From Anaerolineaceae bacterium (GTDB lineage Bacteria > Chloroflexota > Anaerolineae > Anaerolineales > Anaerolineaceae), in the NCBI GenBank assembly GCA_028714615.1, contig JAQTMA010000007.1:25552-41360 (forward strand): a stretch of DNA of 15,809 bases. The letters run 5' to 3'. The notes under the pieces were generated by a model. The model was not told where the DNA came from, did not search any database, and saw nothing but the letters and a program-made list of their open reading frames with translations. Positions 1 to 7,167 of the stretch are shown here, piece after piece. The position numbers and the translations under genes were made by a program. The first letter of the stretch is position 1. Every line of letters starts with the position of its first letter.

Positions 1-439
1 CTAAGTAACAATTCTCCCTTGCGAGTTTTCTCTCGGATTAAGGAATTCTCTTTGGCCATTTGCCGGATGAGTTGGATTGTTTCGACCGAAATCTTTGGAT
101 TTTTTTCGGCTATTGTCGCAAATAGTAAGGAAACTACTCTCGAGGCCAGCGAAGGTGTGTGTCCGGCTGAACAATGTGAAGAGCTTGTTTCCAAATCCGG
201 GTACTGTGGGCGAGCAGATGAAGCCAGAAAAGATCGCGATGGGTAATACGAAGTTGCTTTACCTGCCGGGCGAGTACAATCAACTGCTGACCAAGGACAG
301 CATTTTCGATAACCAGATCGGAACGACTGCGGGTTAAGTTTGATAGGATTCCTGAGATCGAAGATTGGGCGGCAGGTTTTGCCCATTGTTTGATAAGCAG
401 TTGAATCCAGATAATAATAGGTGACTAGAAGAAGGACAT
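1..439 (-). pseudogene. Degenerate integrase-type (DDE/rve) transposase, N-terminal part, broken and cut by the window edge
   Basis: Read on the minus strand from an ATG at 439, the translation keeps family-like blocks of integrase-core insertion-sequence transposases: ENAVLGQQLIVL (307-272), then WKQALHIVQPDTHLRWPRE (193-137, matching the usual 'IVQPDTLLRWHRE' helix), then in another frame KISVETIQLIRQMAKEN (95-45). In-frame stops occur at 425-427, 134-136 and 110-112, and a frameshift lies between about 110 and 95. After the last block the usual 'WGAERIRGELL' is reduced to a scrambled REKTRKGELL. The catalytic DDE core would lie beyond position 1 and is not visible. The gene is therefore inactive. 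Family recognition is from memory of these proteins; IS481/IS3/ISNCY-type assignment is not certain. Confidence 0.8.
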
Positions 440-617
440 AATCATCATGCTTTCCAATCAAGTCATGAGAGGATGGGGAAGCAGCATGATACCCCAGTAT
501 AGTGGCAGCTTCAATTAGTAGATCATGAATCCGAGCGGATGGCCCAAGTAGCCAGTAAAGCAGACCCCAAAGGTGATGCGCCCTTACGATGAACTATTAG
601 CTTTTAAATTATGTCAA
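440..617. other. Non-coding stretch between transposase remnant and repeat pair
   Basis: This stretch has no credible gene start or ribosome binding site on either strand. It lies between the N-terminus of the broken transposase and the 21-bp repeats, so it is most simply the untranslated end of the same decayed insertion sequence. Nothing else recognisable was seen. Confidence 0.4.
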
Positions 618-663
618 TGCAAAGTAGAAATGTCCCCTATTGTGCAAAGTAGAGATGTCCCCT
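618..663. repeat. Pair of 21-bp direct repeats, probable insertion-sequence end
   Basis: Two copies of TGCAAAGTAGARATGTCCCCT lie at 618-638 and 643-663, with a 25-bp period and one mismatch (A/G). They sit upstream of the transposase remnant's start, in the orientation expected for the 5' terminus of that element. Repeated short motifs ending in GTCCCC are typical binding sites at the tips of some integrase-type insertion sequences; that link is recollection plus position, not proof. The outer boundary is probably near 665-670. Confidence 0.6.
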
Positions 664-730
664 TTGGCAAGGGTGGATCAACTTGGGTGGTAAAATCCTG
701 ATACTCGTGCGGAGGGTAGTAACTAAATAC

Positions 731-758
731 TTGACAAGAAGCGCATAATCCTTATAAT
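731..758 (+). promoter_or_regulatory. Sigma70-type promoter of the sugar operon
   Basis: A perfect -35 box TTGACA (731-736) and a perfect -10 box TATAAT (753-758) are separated by 16 bp. The start of transcription is expected near 765, inside or just before the operators that follow. It is the only strong promoter seen upstream of the eight plus-strand genes. Confidence 0.85.
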
Positions 759-766
759 GGAATTAC

Positions 767-780
767 CGCCAACGTTGGCG
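767..780. promoter_or_regulatory. LacI-family operator O1 (perfect palindrome)
   Basis: CGCCAACGTTGGCG is a perfect 14-bp palindrome with the central CG and AACGTT core typical of LacI/GalR-family operators. It begins 9 bp after the -10 box, so a bound repressor would block initiation or early elongation. The adjacent gene encodes a LacI-family protein, which suggests autorepression of the whole operon. Confidence 0.8.
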
Positions 781-792
781 CTAACGATGGCG
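779..792. promoter_or_regulatory. LacI-family operator O2 (imperfect copy overlapping O1)
   Basis: CGCTAACGATGGCG repeats the O1 sequence with two differences (C to T and T to A) at a 12-bp offset, sharing two bases with O1. The offset is a little more than one helical turn, so two dimers would bind on nearly the same face or exclude one another. It is weaker by symmetry than O1. Confidence 0.6.
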
Positions 793-836
793 AACGAACC
801 AATCCAGATTCTTTTTATTTACAATAAGAGGTACTT

Positions 837-1841
837 ATGAGAACTACCTTGAAGGATGTGGCGAATCAGGCAGGGGTTTCCATTCGGGCAGTCTCTCGGG
901 TGATCAACAACAAGGGAGAAGTAAGCGCAGAAACCCACCAGCGTATTGCAGACGCCATTCAGCAGCTTGATTACCGCCCAAATCAATTGGCACGCAGTTT
1001 AATTACTGGCAAAACTCTGTCAATTGGAATCATCATCCCTGATATCACCGATCCTTTCTTTCCGGAATTAATCTTAGGTGCTGAAAGCATAGCCCGAGAA
1101 CGTGGCTATAACATCTTTTTATGCAATGCTAACCGTCAACCAGAACTTGAATTGATTTACATCGATCTGCTAAGCCAGCGACAGGTGGATGGATTTATTA
1201 TTGCAGGCAGCCGCCTTGATCAAGCGAACCTGATTACTGCAACTCAACATCACCACGCAGTTATCCTTGCACCTTATGCTCTCCCGGGAAAGATTATCTT
1301 TACCATCGATGACTTCGATGGTGGCCGGCAAATCGGTGAATATCTCATAGATTTAGGTCACAAGCGAGTAGCCTACGTTGAAGGTACCTGGTCAAGGGGT
1401 TATCAAGGTAGATATGCGGGTTTGACCTCAGCTTTTGAAGGAAAAGGTATTGCCAATGCCGTCGTAATGACTTCGGTTTTTCCGGCGAGAATCGATAGCG
1501 CGTGCCAGGCAACTCGAGAACTTCTCAAACGAGAACCTCAAATCACTGCCCTGGTTGGCTATAACGACATAGTAGCGCTTGGTATCCTTCAAGCCTGCCG
1601 GGAGCTTGGGAAGAATGTTCCAGAGGAGATTTCTGTTGTTGGATTTGACGATATTCCTGAAGCAAGCCGGACGATCCCTGAATTGACTTCTGTACATATT
1701 GATAGGCTAGACCTGGGGGGAAAGATGATGCAATTTTTACTCGATGAGATTGCCGGGAAATCGCTTAGCAGTGAGCGAGTGGTAATCAAGGGCCAATTAA
1801 TTAAACGCGCCAGTAGTGCTCAAGTCCCATTGGCCAAATAA
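837..1841 (+). CDS. LacI/GalR-family transcriptional regulator
   Basis: A 334-residue repressor, the usual family length. Residues 4-23 form the LacI helix-turn-helix (TLKDVANQAGVSIRAVSRV), followed by the signature VIN...VS..T and a hinge with NQLARSL (residues 49-55). From about residue 60 comes the periplasmic-binding-protein-like sensor domain (LSIGIIIPDITDPFF), ending with the family-typical GFDDIPEA segment. The second position of the recognition helix carries Ala (RAVSR) where Thr is most common, which may reflect its own operator. The start is supported by AAGAGG five bases upstream. It is the first gene after the promoter and tandem operators, so it probably represses itself and all genes downstream; the inducer should be a sugar or intermediate of this pathway. 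Identity as LacI family is sure; the effector is unknown. Confidence 0.95.
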   Translation: MRTTLKDVANQAGVSIRAVSRVINNKGEVSAETHQRIADAIQQLDYRPNQLARSLITGKTLSIGIIIPDITDPFFPELILGAESIARERGYNIFLCNANRQPELELIYIDLLSQRQVDGFIIAGSRLDQANLITATQHHHAVILAPYALPGKIIFTIDDFDGGRQIGEYLIDLGHKRVAYVEGTWSRGYQGRYAGLTSAFEGKGIANAVVMTSVFPARIDSACQATRELLKREPQITALVGYNDIVALGILQACRELGKNVPEEISVVGFDDIPEASRTIPELTSVHIDRLDLGGKMMQFLLDEIAGKSLSSERVVIKGQLIKRASSAQVPLAK

Positions 1842-1870
1842 TCAGATGATCTACTGCAAAAGAGAATCAA

Positions 1871-3370
1871 ATGATAAATCAAAAAATTGACATGATGCCT
1901 CAGTTGATTGATTTGCATGACCACAAAGCCCTGTTTGTAAACGGAAAACCATATCTGATATTAGGGATCCAGTTGGATTGCGATGATTGTTTTTCGTTTG
2001 AACCCATCGACACTCTTTTTCCACATGCCAAAGAAATGGGGTGTAATACAATCCAACCCCTCCTTTATTGGAGAACAATCGAACCCGAAGAAGGTAAATA
2101 CAATTTCGTTTTGTTGGATCATCTGCTCGAACAGGCCAGGAAAAATGGTTTGAAGATAGTCCTTAACTGGTTTGGCACATATAAGAATCAAGTCCTTTTT
2201 TATGCTCCAGACTATGTGAGAACAGATCCGGTCAAGTATCCTCGAATGCAATGGGTAGGGGGGAATCAAGCTTACAACTGTAGTTGCCCTACAGCTCTCT
2301 CCACTTTCCAAAAAGACAAAGCGGCAGTGGTTGCCGTTTTCCAACACCTTATGGAAATCGATGTCGACCAGCACACGGTGATTGCTTTCCAGATCGAGAA
2401 TGAATCCGGCCTTTTGGCTAGCGATCGTTGTTACTGTCCAAGATGCAATGAAAAATTCCTGGTAGAGAAGTGGGAAGAAAAATATATGCAGCGCGCTGCT
2501 GAAGCATTTACTGCTCAATGCATCGCCCGCTTTGAAGATGATATTGCCAAGGAAATTAAGGCGATCTATCCCTTACCTTTATATGTCAATGCTGCTCCCC
2601 CAAGGCCATACAAATGTGAGCAACCCGGGCGTAATTATCCTTCAGGTGGGCCAGTACCCAATGTATTCGATATCTATAGGAATGAACTTACATCAATTGA
2701 TTTTATTGCGCCCGATATTTATGATCATGGCTATCAAGCTTTTCACGCTCTATGTGATCAATACTCATCCTGGGTAGGTCATCCCCTGTATATTGCTGAA
2801 CATTCTACCGGCAAAGGCTCAAGGGCTGAAAAGAATGTATTCTATGCCATTGCAGAGTATTCGGCGATTGGGTTTGATCCTTGGTCTATTGACCGCTCAT
2901 TTCCAAATGAGTTTTCTACCCCTCTGGTTAATTATAGCAATGGTAAGTGGAGCGAGGAGGCTTTTCGGTTAAAGGAATCTTATAAAGCACTTGGAGACGC
3001 AATATTTCCCATTGCTACTGCCCAAAATACCTCAAAGCTTAGACATTTCGTTCAAGAATCTGGCGATAAAAGCGCTTTGGTTCGTTTTGAGAACATTTAT
3101 ATCGAAATTGATTATATGAATGAGCTCGGCGATTCGCGCGGGATTGTTATTCAGGCAGCCGACACTGAATTCATCTTTGTTGGGATAGATTTTAAAGCGG
3201 GCTTTTTTCTGGATCGCTTGAAGCGAATTGATATTTCCAAGGTCGAACGCGGGAAATTTCAAGAGGAAAAATGGATCCCAATGCAAGAATGCCGTATGGA
3301 ATCACCTGAAAAATCATCTCCTTTCTTTGCAATTGGTCCCGGCGTTTATAAAGTGAGTATTGATTTATAA
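1871..3370 (+). CDS. Clan GH-A glycoside hydrolase, GH42-like (possible beta-galactosidase)
   Basis: A 499-residue cytoplasmic enzyme without signal peptide. It opens with a short beta segment (LFVNGKPYLILGIQLD, about 21-36) and a TIM barrel. QIENES at 174-179 holds the probable acid/base Glu178 after Asn177, and YIAEHS at 307-312 holds the probable nucleophile Glu310. Cys187, Cys189 and Cys192 (RCYCPRCNEKF) with Cys137/Cys139 (NCSCP) match the four-cysteine zinc site known from GH42 beta-galactosidases. The protein is shorter than typical GH42 enzymes (650-700 residues), so the trimerisation and C-terminal domains are reduced or replaced by the segment after about residue 380. GH35-like proteins with a DUF5597-type tail are an alternative. 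The start follows only a weak AAGAGA, 29 bp after lacI. It probably trims beta-linked sugars, perhaps galactose, after import; the substrate is not certain. Confidence 0.8.
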   Translation: MINQKIDMMPQLIDLHDHKALFVNGKPYLILGIQLDCDDCFSFEPIDTLFPHAKEMGCNTIQPLLYWRTIEPEEGKYNFVLLDHLLEQARKNGLKIVLNWFGTYKNQVLFYAPDYVRTDPVKYPRMQWVGGNQAYNCSCPTALSTFQKDKAAVVAVFQHLMEIDVDQHTVIAFQIENESGLLASDRCYCPRCNEKFLVEKWEEKYMQRAAEAFTAQCIARFEDDIAKEIKAIYPLPLYVNAAPPRPYKCEQPGRNYPSGGPVPNVFDIYRNELTSIDFIAPDIYDHGYQAFHALCDQYSSWVGHPLYIAEHSTGKGSRAEKNVFYAIAEYSAIGFDPWSIDRSFPNEFSTPLVNYSNGKWSEEAFRLKESYKALGDAIFPIATAQNTSKLRHFVQESGDKSALVRFENIYIEIDYMNELGDSRGIVIQAADTEFIFVGIDFKAGFFLDRLKRIDISKVERGKFQEEKWIPMQECRMESPEKSSPFFAIGPGVYKVSIDL

Positions 3371-3410
3371 ATCTTAATACATCTACCAATGTTGGGTTTG
3401 CGTTTTTTGG

Positions 3411-3441
3411 TAAGCGTGTGCAATGAAAGGAGGGACGCTTA
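3411..3441 (+). promoter_or_regulatory. Intergenic stem-loop before the binding-protein gene
   Basis: The arms TAAGCGT (3411-3417) and ACGCTTA (3435-3441) are perfect 7-bp complements around a 17-nt loop that contains AAAGGAGGG. No T-run follows, so it is not a simple terminator. It could mark an mRNA processing or stability element between the GH42-like gene and the highly expressed binding protein. No convincing promoter was found in 3371-3526. Function is a guess. Confidence 0.35.
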
Positions 3442-3526
3442 GGAAATCAAAAACAGGGTTTACCCAAGAAGTATGAACCTGCGCTGTTGATATCCCCCGA
3501 TAACCATGATCAAAGGAGATAAGAAG

Positions 3527-4948
3527 ATGGATACGAAACAGAAACCGAAATTCAGCCGGCGTGATTTCATTAAACTGTCCGCTTATGGTGCTGCTGGTGC
3601 ATTGCTTGCTTCCTGCACGCCTAAGGCCACAGAAATTGTTCCTCTTGCGCAAGCGACTGCCACTGGCGCAATGTCTATTCCTACTGCAACGGCCGCCCCG
3701 ACCCCCACGACAGTAGTGTGGGGGACATGGGGAGGCGCAGATCGGCTTAAACCATTCATTGATACCTGGGCGAAGACCTATCCAGACACGGCTAAATGGT
3801 TGTCCATCAAGAGTGCGTCGAGTGCGCAGAACCAAGACTATATGCAATATCTGCGTAACCTCTTGGCTGTCGGTGGGCAGGACATGCCTGACCTCATTGA
3901 GTTAAACTATGATGGAATTCCAGAGCTTACCCAACGAGGTATTTTGCAGGAACTTACCACATTGATTGCGCCATTCAAAGACGATATTATCCCCGCGGCA
4001 TATAACAATTCCATCTACAAGGGTAAAGTTGCCGGTCTGCCGTTCCAGGTAAAGAGTAAGGTCTGGTACTACCGGAAGGATATGTTCGATGCTGCGGGCA
4101 TTGACCCCGCCCAGGTCAAGACATTCGAAGATCTGATTGCTGCTGGCAAACAATTCCATGGAAAATATCCCGATGGTTATATCATGAACTTTGGTCCAAC
4201 CCCCCCGGGGTATACCTTCATCGATTGGTTGTCGGCATATGATGGCATCCGATTCGCCGATGATAATGGGAAATACCTGGTAAAAAGCGATACACGCTTT
4301 GCCGAAGTGATGCAACAATTAAAGACCCTGTACGCGTCAGGTGTAACCCTCAAAGTTGATGATTGGTCTGCAGATTGGGCGCCATCGATTGCTAATAACA
4401 AGATTGGCAGCTTCATGATTGAATCATGGATGACCCAATTCATCCCTGGATACGGTCCTGACCAAGGAGGAAAATGGAAGCTCACTCTATGGCCTAAGTT
4501 TAGTCAGTACGGTGGATACGCGGAAGTAATTGGATTCTACGCAAAGTCGAAGAATATTCAAGCAGCGTTTGAATTCGCGAGTTCATATTGGCTTAAGGCT
4601 GATGGCGCTTTGGCTTGGTGGCAGACGACAGGGTTGGCCCCATTGACACTAAGCGGTCAGCAGGCTGTAAAGAAGGCAATCACCGCCAACGAACGACCGG
4701 CGGGTATGTCGGACGCAGATTGGGCGAAGGTCCCGACGAATTATTACGGGGGTGATTTCATGGATACTATCATCGAATCCATGAATTTCTCCAAGCTGAT
4801 CCCTTGTGATCCATCCTTTAACGCCGAAATGACGATTCTTTCTAACCACCTGGTTGCCTTCTTGGCCGACAAGGAAACCCTTCAGGAGGCGATTGACAAA
4901 ACACAATCCGACCTCGAAACACAGATACCTGACCCGTATACAGTATAA
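3527..4948 (+). CDS. ABC transporter sugar-binding lipoprotein (CUT1 family)
   Basis: A 473-residue extracytoplasmic solute-binding protein of the MalE/UgpB type. The start at 3527 is chosen over the ATG at 3506 because AAAGGAG (3512-3518) lies 8 bases upstream of it and the signal peptide then has normal length. Residues 9-15 (FSRRDFIK region) form a twin-arginine motif, and LLASC (26-30) is a lipobox with Cys30 as the lipidated residue: a Tat-exported lipoprotein. A Thr/Ala/Pro-rich linker (about 33-62) follows, then the binding fold beginning VVWGTWGG. Tryptophans and aromatics are abundant, as in oligosaccharide binders. It delivers the substrate to the two permeases encoded downstream. 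The sugar specificity cannot be read from sequence. Confidence 0.93.
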   Translation: MDTKQKPKFSRRDFIKLSAYGAAGALLASCTPKATEIVPLAQATATGAMSIPTATAAPTPTTVVWGTWGGADRLKPFIDTWAKTYPDTAKWLSIKSASSAQNQDYMQYLRNLLAVGGQDMPDLIELNYDGIPELTQRGILQELTTLIAPFKDDIIPAAYNNSIYKGKVAGLPFQVKSKVWYYRKDMFDAAGIDPAQVKTFEDLIAAGKQFHGKYPDGYIMNFGPTPPGYTFIDWLSAYDGIRFADDNGKYLVKSDTRFAEVMQQLKTLYASGVTLKVDDWSADWAPSIANNKIGSFMIESWMTQFIPGYGPDQGGKWKLTLWPKFSQYGGYAEVIGFYAKSKNIQAAFEFASSYWLKADGALAWWQTTGLAPLTLSGQQAVKKAITANERPAGMSDADWAKVPTNYYGGDFMDTIIESMNFSKLIPCDPSFNAEMTILSNHLVAFLADKETLQEAIDKTQSDLETQIPDPYTV

Positions 4949-4989
4949 ATGCTCTGCTCCGATATTCACTTAATTCCACAAGGGTATCA

Positions 4990-5023
4990 CCGGCCGGGTT
5001 TCGTAGCCTTGTACCCCGGCCGG
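4990..5023 (+). promoter_or_regulatory. Strong GC-rich stem-loop between binding-protein and permease genes
   Basis: CCGGCCGGG (4990-4998) and CCCGGCCGG (5015-5023) are perfect complements with a 16-nt loop. No U-run follows directly, so it is not a classic terminator. Such hairpins after binding-protein genes in ABC operons are known to stabilise the upstream mRNA and lower expression of the membrane components; this role is inferred from position. Confidence 0.65.
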
Positions 5024-5051
5024 CGATCCTTATACTTTTGGGAGACAAGCC

Positions 5052-5984
5052 ATGAGCATCAATCTTGGAGTAATCAAGAAAGCTGCCCCTCATAAGAAGA
5101 AATTCTTCTTGTCGTCTCGAAAAAAACGAGAAGATGCGCTAGTTGCCTATGTTTTCATTTCCCCCTTTATCCTCTTCTTTATTGCCATCTTCCTGGTTCC
5201 TGCGATTAATTCCTTATATTTGAGCTTCACACGTTACCCGGGTTATGGCCAAGCCACCTGGATCGGTCTCCAGAATTACATTGCAACTTTGAAGTATCCG
5301 ACTTTCTGGAAGGAAATCCGCAACATCCTATTTTATTGGGTTGCGCACCTTATCCCGATGATGTCTATTGCCTTTGGGCTGGCTTTACTTGTCAACTCCA
5401 AGTTGATCCGGGGAAAGAATATTTTTAAGCCGATTATCTTCATGCCTCAATTGGTGATGACCGTCACCGCGGGACTCATTTTTCAAAATTTTTTTGGCAC
5501 CCAATACGGTATCTTAAATAATCTCTTGGGTATTACGGTCCATTGGTTGGATAATGCAGATCTGGCGCGTTGGACAGTTGTGGCGCTGATCATCTGGCGG
5601 GCGACCGGTTGGTGGGTCATCATTTATTTGGCCGGCCTAACCGCCATTAACCCGGAAATAATCGAAGCTGGTGTTGTGGATGGCGGGAATGCCTGGCAGC
5701 GACTCATTTATATCATTATTCCCCTCATGCGCAACACTTTTCTATTCGCGGCCGTTATCGATGCAATCGGCTCCTTTCGAATCTATACGGAAGTAACTGT
5801 ACTCTTACCTGGGAGTGTGGCCAATATATCTCCTGAGCTGGCTCCAGTCTTAACCTTGGTTACCAACAACATTTCTAATGCTCGTTTTGGAGTCGCAGCG
5901 GCGACCGGCTGGTTATTGTTCCTAATGATTGCGGTAGTTTCTTGGCTGCAGTTCCGGATTCTCAGAGAAGACAATGGAGATTGA
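5052..5984 (+). CDS. ABC sugar transporter permease, MalF/UgpA type
   Basis: A 310-residue inner-membrane permease of the CUT1 family. A basic N-terminus (KKKFFLSSRKKRED) precedes about six hydrophobic segments (roughly 30-52, 93-115, 126-146, 174-196, 228-245 and 282-302). The EAA loop that contacts the ATPase is at 202-226 (EIIEAGVVDGGNAWQRL then IIIPL). The start is supported by GGGAG (5040-5044) seven bases upstream. It pairs with the permease at 7168, although an enzyme gene separates them. No ATP-binding subunit is encoded in the window, so a shared MsmX/MsiK/UgpC-like ATPase elsewhere is expected. Confidence 0.93.
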   Translation: MSINLGVIKKAAPHKKKFFLSSRKKREDALVAYVFISPFILFFIAIFLVPAINSLYLSFTRYPGYGQATWIGLQNYIATLKYPTFWKEIRNILFYWVAHLIPMMSIAFGLALLVNSKLIRGKNIFKPIIFMPQLVMTVTAGLIFQNFFGTQYGILNNLLGITVHWLDNADLARWTVVALIIWRATGWWVIIYLAGLTAINPEIIEAGVVDGGNAWQRLIYIIIPLMRNTFLFAAVIDAIGSFRIYTEVTVLLPGSVANISPELAPVLTLVTNNISNARFGVAAATGWLLFLMIAVVSWLQFRILREDNGD

Positions 5985-6035
5985 TGTAATCCAAGTAGTT
6001 AAATCTTTAAAATAAAGTGACAAATACAAAAACCC

Positions 6036-7148
6036 ATGACAGAAAAGTATTCGATTACATTGTTGCATCCTCCCAAAGTTTGGGAACGCATAGGAGTAAT
6101 TTTGAAACGGGGAACTCCAGGAGCCTTCGATGACTCTGTCACCGGAGATCCTTGCATCGTTTGGGATCAGGTTCACCAGCACTACCATCTGTATTATTTC
6201 GCGCAAAAGCATACGATGGATCATGAAATCAATAGCAATGCTCTCGCTGTGTCTACGGGGTATTCCTGTTTCAACCGGTGGAGTAAGCTCGGTGCGCTGA
6301 TCTACTCTAATCCGGAAGCGCTATGCGGTGATGCCCATAAACCTTGGATATTGATGGATCCATACAGGGTGAATACCGCTGCCTTGGTGGATGGGAAATT
6401 CTGGTTGTTCACGGTATCGTTTCGTGGAAAGACCAAAGTTATCCAGGCAGCCAATTCTTCCAGCCTAGAGGGACCCTGGCAGGTTATACCCAAACCGGTC
6501 GTAGATATTGGGCAGCCAGGTGACTTTGACGGTTATCATGTCGATGCTGTGACCGCGTATTGGTTTGAAGAACGTGGAGAAATTCTGATCTTCTACATGG
6601 GCTATCCCAGGTCCCCACAACCCGACCAGGAGCACACTCCTTACGGCTCTAATAATGCGGCAGCCGTAATGCGCCCTGGTGACGAGATGGCGAAGAAACT
6701 GGGCAAAGTAATCAAACCATCATCCGATCAAAACCATTGGACGCGAGGCTATATCGGCGGTTTGCAAATCATTCCCGCTTTTGATGGAGGTTGGTATGGG
6801 ATATTGAATGCCAGTCCGACTCCTCCCGCTCCATTGGAAAGGGAGCCTTCTATGCGAGAACCAGCGCCTAGCCTGGGCGGGTGGTGTTATACCCCCGAGA
6901 TATGGCCAGTCCATGGCTGGGTGATAGATGAACAGCCTATCGAGTGGATCCAAGATATTCCTAAAAAGGGATTGAGGGCTGGCGAGGGCGTTAACTTATG
7001 GCGTCACCACATCGTTATTCTTTCAGACAGGTCAATGTACCTCCTTTATAATAGCGGTTCTTACGGCAATGAGCGTATGTTTGGGCGATTAATTGCCCGA
7101 CAAGATTCACCTGTAGTGATCAAATCTTTACCACAGGCCTCTTTGTAG
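6036..7148 (+). CDS. Five-bladed beta-propeller glycosidase, GH43/GH32/GH130-like
   Basis: A 370-residue cytoplasmic protein with the repeated 'blade' pattern of five-bladed propeller glycosidases. Blade-like elements include GDPCIVWD...HYHLYYF (37-55), HKPWILMDPY...DGKFWLFTVSF (101-129), SLEGPW (143-148), GYHVDAVTAYW...ILIFYMGY (166-190), GGWYGILNAS (251-260) and HHIVILSDRSMYLLYNSG (324-341). Candidate acidic residues are Asp38 (in GDP), Asp170 (HVDAVT) and Glu288 or Glu317, but these are not firm assignments. No signal peptide is seen. The start has no good Shine-Dalgarno sequence and no better in-frame alternative. The gene sits between the two permease genes, which ties its role closely to the imported sugar. 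GH43-type arabinosidase/xylosidase or GH130-type phosphorylase activity are both possible. Confidence 0.65.
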   Translation: MTEKYSITLLHPPKVWERIGVILKRGTPGAFDDSVTGDPCIVWDQVHQHYHLYYFAQKHTMDHEINSNALAVSTGYSCFNRWSKLGALIYSNPEALCGDAHKPWILMDPYRVNTAALVDGKFWLFTVSFRGKTKVIQAANSSSLEGPWQVIPKPVVDIGQPGDFDGYHVDAVTAYWFEERGEILIFYMGYPRSPQPDQEHTPYGSNNAAAVMRPGDEMAKKLGKVIKPSSDQNHWTRGYIGGLQIIPAFDGGWYGILNASPTPPAPLEREPSMREPAPSLGGWCYTPEIWPVHGWVIDEQPIEWIQDIPKKGLRAGEGVNLWRHHIVILSDRSMYLLYNSGSYGNERMFGRLIARQDSPVVIKSLPQASL

Positions 7149-7167
7149 ACATTCTGAGGAAAATAAA

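Noticed and set aside
1961..2518. Long minus-strand frame opposite the GH42-like gene
   Set aside because: It lies wholly antisense to a well-supported enzyme, lacks family motifs and is a shadow of its codon pattern.
3473..3490. Six-codon upstream reading frame (MNLRC) before the lipoprotein gene
   Set aside because: It has no clear ribosome binding site and nothing indicates it is translated.
3506..3526. Alternative upstream ATG for the sugar-binding lipoprotein
   Set aside because: It has no ribosome binding site of its own, and the AAAGGAG that would serve the downstream ATG lies inside this extension.
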